Shown here: piece by piece, positions 60,665-64,000 of the stretch | Layout of the letters: every line of letters begins with the position of its first letter | How positions within the stretch are numbered: the stretch's first letter is position 1 | Assembly: GCA_910589035.1 (NCBI GenBank) | Contig: CAJUSI010000066.1 | Location: forward strand, 1-64,000 | Origin: an uncultured Acetatifactor sp. | Lineage (GTDB): Bacteria > Bacillota > Clostridia > Lachnospirales > Lachnospiraceae | Reading direction: 5' to 3' | DNA length: 64,000 nt | Translations under genes and position numbers: made by a program | The notes under the pieces: model-generated | Seen by the model: only the letters and a program-made list of their open reading frames with translations | The model's database searches: none | Told to the model about the DNA's origin: nothing

Positions 60665-61300
60665 TTATCCGGTATAAACCTTCAATTCCTCCAGGAATTC
60701 CCGATATTCCTCCTCCGTCCAATAGAAAGTCAATTCCTCTTCCGTATAATCCTCCGGCCTGTAGCGCATAAAATTGTCCCCAATGTCATACCCAAACCTG
60801 CCCAGCACCGCTTCCGCAAATTCCCGGAAAAACATCCCGATCCCTGTTACGACATTTCCGTCTTCCACGACGGCTTTATGGACGAAGTTTTGCTTTTCCA
60901 CAAAGTCGAAGGTGTCCGCCATCTGCATGAAATACCCGGAAGTAAACTTCCTGCCTTCAAGGATTCCCGCCTTCGACAACAGAATCGGGGAGGAGGAAAT
61001 CGACGCAAAGACAACATCGGAATCGGCTCCGCTCTTCAGGAAATCGATCAGCGCATCGTCGAAGAGCGCCGGCAGCGGATTGATTGTTCCCGGCAGAATC
61101 ACGCAGTCGTAATCCGTTATCTCTGCCTCCGCCGTTGTTTTCGTGGGAAGGATACGGAACCCTTCCTCGCTTTTATATTCCCTGTCTTCGCCTGCAATGT
61201 AATCGATTTTCTCCCCGAACCAGATTGTGAGCGCAGAAGTGAGACAGGTTATCTCCTGCAAAGAAAAATCCGGATACAATAAAACCGCAAACTTTCTCAT
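60665..61300 (-). CDS. DJ-1/PfpI-family protein, catalytic Cys replaced
   Basis: A 211-residue DJ-1/PfpI fold (KFAVLLYPDFSLQEI, VILPGTINPLPAL). The elbow, where active members have a Cys, reads FASISSSPILLSKAGIL, so the nucleophile seems to be lost. The rest of the fold is intact. It may have a regulatory or binding role. GGAGG at 8 nt from the ATG at 61300. Confidence 0.8.
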   Translation of the reverse strand: MRKFAVLLYPDFSLQEITCLTSALTIWFGEKIDYIAGEDREYKSEEGFRILPTKTTAEAEITDYDCVILPGTINPLPALFDDALIDFLKSGADSDVVFASISSSPILLSKAGILEGRKFTSGYFMQMADTFDFVEKQNFVHKAVVEDGNVVTGIGMFFREFAEAVLGRFGYDIGDNFMRYRPEDYTEEELTFYWTEEEYREFLEELKVYTG

Positions 61301-61318
61301 TCCTTTTTCCTCCATAAT

Positions 61319-61604
61319 CTACGCTTGTTTCGTTTGCGCCGTAACATATTTCTCTACTTTGTCATAAAAATACCGGGCATTCAATATTTGTTCTTCAACC
61401 TCTTTTTTCGATATCACAAAATAGTCATTATCGCTGTCGCTGCGAATATCAAAGGCTTCTGATATGATATCCGACATTGATACATCAAAGATACCTGTTT
61501 TTATATATTCTTTGCGAAAATAGGCTCCCACTGCAGAATGTTTTGAAAAGTCTATAGAACATAACGCCAATACACTTCGCTAAATCTGCCCTTTCTTTAT
61601 CCAT
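61319..61604 (-). pseudogene. HEPN toxin gene with internal deletion
   Basis: The ATG at 61604 overlaps the MNT stop and gives MDKERADLAK; the C-terminal part, in another frame, gives FSKHSAVGAYFRKEYIKTGI and ends VEKYVTAQTKQA, the pattern of HEPN-domain proteins. The segment between, which should hold the Rx4-6H RNase motif, is missing, so the toxin is dead. The 83-codon frame at 61319-61570 is what remains open. Confidence 0.7.
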
Positions 61605-61932
61605 ATATTTTCATGCCTTCCTTCTCAATATTTTGATAAAATGGCTGATACTTCATTTGTCTTTCATAATCAGCGCAGTTGCGTACAAGAAGTGAAACCA
61701 TAATATCATTTTTCAACCCAACCCGGCTTGCAATTCGGCTGATCTCTTTCCGCCTTTTCGTTATTTCGTTTTGTTCGCAGCCTGATAAAATCATAATATC
61801 AACATCCGACTCCAAATTAAAATCCCCACGGGCATATGAGCCATATAAAATAACGCTTTTAATCTCCCCGCCAAATAGCTTTGCCAGTTCCTCATATATT
61901 TCAGACGCAATATTCTTTATATTTTCACTCAT
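61597..61932 (-). CDS. MNT-type nucleotidyltransferase (MntA antitoxin)
   Basis: A 111-residue minimal nucleotidyltransferase with the motif GSYARGDFNLESDVDIM. In MNT/HEPN (type VII) toxin-antitoxin pairs it AMPylates and so neutralises the HEPN toxin. The gene looks intact, while its HEPN partner is deleted. The last codons overlap the old HEPN start by 8 bp. Confidence 0.85.
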   Translation of the reverse strand: MSENIKNIASEIYEELAKLFGGEIKSVILYGSYARGDFNLESDVDIMILSGCEQNEITKRRKEISRIASRVGLKNDIMVSLLVRNCADYERQMKYQPFYQNIEKEGMKIYG

Positions 61933-62065
61933 AGTCCTTATACCTCGTATATTTCTTATATTGAAAGCCGCTGCACGGCAGTATTCATCTCCTTTTTATA
62001 AGTATATCCCCCAAAAATATCTTCTGATTAAATTTCCCTTTTATAATCCTCTTCCTATAAGTCAC

Positions 62066-62542
62066 TTATTCTGTGACAAATAGATAATAAAATGTTTTCC
62101 CGCCCTTTTCTCTGTGATGATTCCAGTCCTCTTCCACAGCGTCCTTCACCTTTTTTGCATCTATAAAGCTGTTTCCTCTTTTCCTGCAATGCTCCGCTAA
62201 TAAAGCGTCACTAATGTCAAGATAGACTACCGCCTCACAATCGACGATGATTGTAGTGAATAACGGATGACCGGGCTTTACAGAAATCCTCTCATAGACC
62301 AGCTTGTCAATAAAGTCACCGATTTCCTTCGTCCATGGCTTCCGGCTGATGAAATCTGCTTCCTCTCCGGTTAGCTGCGGCCACAGCTCATCATCTAAAT
62401 CCACGCAGCCGGGTATCTGTTTCAACAAAGTAGTCTTCCCGCAGCATGTCGTCCCCAAAACGCAGATCCTGTCATTTTTATGTCGTTCAAAAATCGCATT
62501 CAATGCGTTTATGGTCTCCTGCACGGATGTCTGAATAGCCAT
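62066..62542 (-). CDS. P-loop ATPase/kinase-like protein
   Basis: A 158-residue protein with Walker A VLGTTCCGKTTLLKQIPG and LFTTIIVDCEAVVYLDIS (Walker B-like). It has the size of a small nucleotide or sugar kinase or ATP-binding regulator. AGGTGA lies just before the ATG; it follows a small broken gene. Function unknown. Confidence 0.75.
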   Translation of the reverse strand: MAIQTSVQETINALNAIFERHKNDRICVLGTTCCGKTTLLKQIPGCVDLDDELWPQLTGEEADFISRKPWTKEIGDFIDKLVYERISVKPGHPLFTTIIVDCEAVVYLDISDALLAEHCRKRGNSFIDAKKVKDAVEEDWNHHREKGGKTFYYLFVTE

Positions 62543-62549
62543 ATGGCTT

Positions 62550-62705
62550 TCACCTCTTTTCCTGGCTGTATCCCTCGCCTTTGTCCTTCCTTAATTCTGC
62601 AGGTAATTCAGCCGCACCCTTTTTAATGTCTTCCACTATTTCATTCTATGTCATCTTGATATGCCGCAGAGAATTATATTCCCTGATTTTCCTAATGTCA
62701 TCCAT
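62550..62705 (-). pseudogene. Small gene interrupted by a stop codon
   Basis: From an ATG at 62705 the frame runs MDDIRKIREYNSLRHIKMT, then TAG at 62648-62646, then NEIVEDIKKGAAELPAELRK to a stop at 62550. Both parts look like one small helical protein of about 51 residues broken by a nonsense change. It ends next to the ATPase start, so they may once have formed a pair. Confidence 0.4.
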
Positions 62706-62749
62706 ATTAAGCTGCTCGCTGATTACTGGTTTTGCCACATCAGTCCCCT

Positions 62750-63277
62750 TCACGCCAGCTCTTCAATCACAAAATCTCTGTACTCCATTCCCGACTGCAC
62801 CCCTTTCAAATCAATCGCAACCGAGTCCCAGACATTCACTCTGTCATCCGCTGTAAAATGAAACCCCTCCTGCAGAAGCCAGGTATCGTTCACAACATCC
62901 TCAACAAAATCCGCTTCCCCCTGGTATTCCAGAAACATTTTCACTTCAAACAGGCTGTCCGTCTCCGTTCTAAAATCATCAAACAGCTCATCGGGAACGG
63001 CAATCCCTTCTCCGCAGATGAGTCCGTCATACCCATGCAGCGCAAAATCATACAGCAGATAATCCGCCCCGCAGTCCCCGCAGACTGCCCTTACCGCCTG
63101 GGCATATTTGTTCTCATATTTGCATTCGCGAATTCCCATTTTGTATTTGCCATAAAACTCACCGAAGCACCGTATTTTAAACGCCCTGCATCCGCACTGG
63201 CAAATGATTTCCCCGTCATATCCTTCCTTATCTGTAGGATGGTAAATTTTTTCAAGGTGCCTCGGTTTCATCATCAT
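62750..63277 (-). CDS. Hypothetical protein with zinc-ribbon-like Cys motifs
   Basis: A 175-residue protein. CQCGCRAFKIRC and, about 35 residues on, AVCGDCGADYLLYD look like a Cys4 metal site. The second half is acidic and helical (DELFDDFRTETDS, EGFHFTADDRVN). I do not recognise the family. It starts at 63277 or one of the next two ATGs; AGGAG lies upstream. Confidence 0.6.
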   Translation of the reverse strand: MMMKPRHLEKIYHPTDKEGYDGEIICQCGCRAFKIRCFGEFYGKYKMGIRECKYENKYAQAVRAVCGDCGADYLLYDFALHGYDGLICGEGIAVPDELFDDFRTETDSLFEVKMFLEYQGEADFVEDVVNDTWLLQEGFHFTADDRVNVWDSVAIDLKGVQSGMEYRDFVIEELA

Positions 63278-63412
63278 CTCCATTCACTCCTGAACTTCTA
63301 CAGCTTCACTGTTTTCTTACCACAGAGGTATCTGAATATACCTTCAGTTTCCGCATACAAATTCCCCCTCCGGCTGCTGCAACTCTTTTCGCCCGCCGCA
63401 GAACAGGCCGGG

Positions 63413-63553
63413 AAGCCCGCGGCGGCTTTGTGAAGCCACTGGGTGCGTTGTGGAGAGGAGACTTTCGGCGATGCGCGTCCAATGGCGCGCATTGCCGATG
63501 CCAAGGCTCCTTGGAACGCCCTTAGCACCGGCGAACAAAGCCGCCGCGGGCTT
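63413..63553. repeat. Large nested palindrome after the glycyl-radical enzyme gene
   Basis: AAGCCCGCGGCGGCTTTG (413-430) and its exact complement (536-553) enclose an inner hairpin CGGCGATGCGCG / CGCGCATTGCCG (about 465-504) with one mismatch. It starts 42 bp beyond the stop of the enzyme gene. The 317-bp gap 63278-63594 holds no gene. It may be a mobile palindromic unit or an RNA structure that stabilises or ends the upstream mRNA. Confidence 0.7.
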
Positions 63554-63594
63554 TTCGGCCGTCCCCCGGCGCCTGAACCAGGCACATTCCCCAC

Positions 63595-64000
63595 CTAGAA
63601 CCCCTGCTCCGTCCTCCGGATAATATCATCCTGCAGCGACTTGGACAGCGTGGTAAACAGCGCGCTGTACCCCGCCACCCGCACCACCAGATGGGCATAC
63701 TTCTCCGGATGGGCCTGGGCGTCCAGAAGCGTCTGCCTGTCCACCACATTGAACTGCATATGGCTCCCCTTCTGGTCAAAATAGGAGCGGATCAGCGCCA
63801 CGAAATTCTCCAGCCCCTTCTCCCCGCTGAGGGCCGTGGGATGGAACTTCTGGTTAAACAATGTGCCGTTGGAAGCGATTCCATGGTCTAACTTGGACAC
63901 GGAGTTGGCAGCGGCAGTGGGCCCCATCACATCCTTGCCTGCGGAAGGAGAAACCCCGTCCGCCACAGGCGTATGCGCCAGTCTGCCGTCAGGAGTGGCC
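63595..64000 (-). CDS. C-terminus of a glycyl-radical enzyme (propanediol-dehydratase-like)
   Basis: The frame runs off the right edge. The visible 134 residues include GRLAHTPVADGVSPSAG, ASNGTLFNQKFHP and the glycyl-radical loop VRVAGYSALFTTLS, followed by LQDDIIRRTEQGF. The Gly in RVAGYSA is the radical site. The tail suits the B12-independent diol dehydratases rather than pyruvate formate-lyase. This would be the signature enzyme of the BMC, making propionaldehyde from 1,2-propanediol; the shell genes lie more than 20 kb away. Confidence 0.88.
   Translation of the reverse strand, partial: ATPDGRLAHTPVADGVSPSAGKDVMGPTAAANSVSKLDHGIASNGTLFNQKFHPTALSGEKGLENFVALIRSYFDQKGSHMQFNVVDRQTLLDAQAHPEKYAHLVVRVAGYSALFTTLSKSLQDDIIRRTEQGF

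Overview
This window looks like chromosomal DNA from a spore-forming gut Firmicute of the Lachnospiraceae type. The inference rests on the sporulation genes (spoIVB and a complete spoIIIAA-AH operon), AGGAGG-type ribosome binding sites, a Bacillus/Clostridium-like gene order, and a glycyl-radical bacterial microcompartment (BMC) locus. I identified no rRNA, tRNA or CRISPR array. Almost every gene is on the minus strand; the only plus-strand unit I support is the toxin-antitoxin locus at 31 kb.

Region 1 (1-26 kb) is conserved core. Read in the direction of transcription (from high to low coordinates) it contains gltA, a transglutaminase-fold protein, spoIIIAA-AB-AC-AD-AE-AF-AG-AH, deoB, prfC, a transglutaminase-fold lipoprotein, an Asp23-family gene, nusB, xseA, xseB, ispA, dxs, tlyA, nadK, argR, recN and spoIVB. 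B. subtilis has largely the same order from spoIIIA through nusB, xseAB, ispA, dxs, yqxC, ahrC and recN to spoIVB, so this is an ancestral cluster for sporulation signalling, isoprenoid precursors and DNA repair. spo0A, expected next to spoIVB, is absent; a small membrane-protein gene is there instead. At the left edge a separate gene is driven by a promoter carrying three phased 16-bp operators.

Region 2 (26-32 kb) is accessory: minisatellites, a ParA ATPase with a low-complexity partner, a remnant of a DeoR gene, an amidase, a DeoR regulator, and a type III toxin-antitoxin locus. In that locus three 42-nt antitoxin-RNA repeats and a terminator are intact, but the toxin gene is broken by an 85-bp three-hairpin insertion with a 9-bp target duplication and by a frameshift near its end.

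Region 3 (32-42 kb) is a BMC operon: fuculose-phosphate-type aldolase, DUF336 protein, CoA-acylating aldehyde dehydrogenase, Zn alcohol dehydrogenase, four BMC-H shell proteins, PduL, EutN/PduN vertex protein, PduS and PduT. It reads as a glycyl-radical propanediol compartment for fucose/rhamnose breakdown: aldolase gives lactaldehyde, which becomes 1,2-propanediol, then propionaldehyde, then propanol or propionyl-CoA and propionyl phosphate. Five cargo proteins carry encapsulation-peptide-like helices. The matching activase lies at 50 kb and the C-terminus of a propanediol-dehydratase-like glycyl radical enzyme at 63.6 kb, so the locus appears split by two blocks of unrelated genes.

Regions 4 and 5 (42-49.5 and 50.5-63.3 kb) are those blocks. 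They hold Nudix, VOC, phosphatase, methyltransferase, acetyltransferase, hydrolase and nucleoside-phosphorylase genes mixed with defence or toxin-antitoxin modules: AbiEi/AbiEii, a regulator/nucleotidyltransferase pair with a nested palindromic promoter, MNT/HEPN, and a DUF3990 remnant. Many modules are decayed, and where both partners can be judged the toxin side is the broken one.
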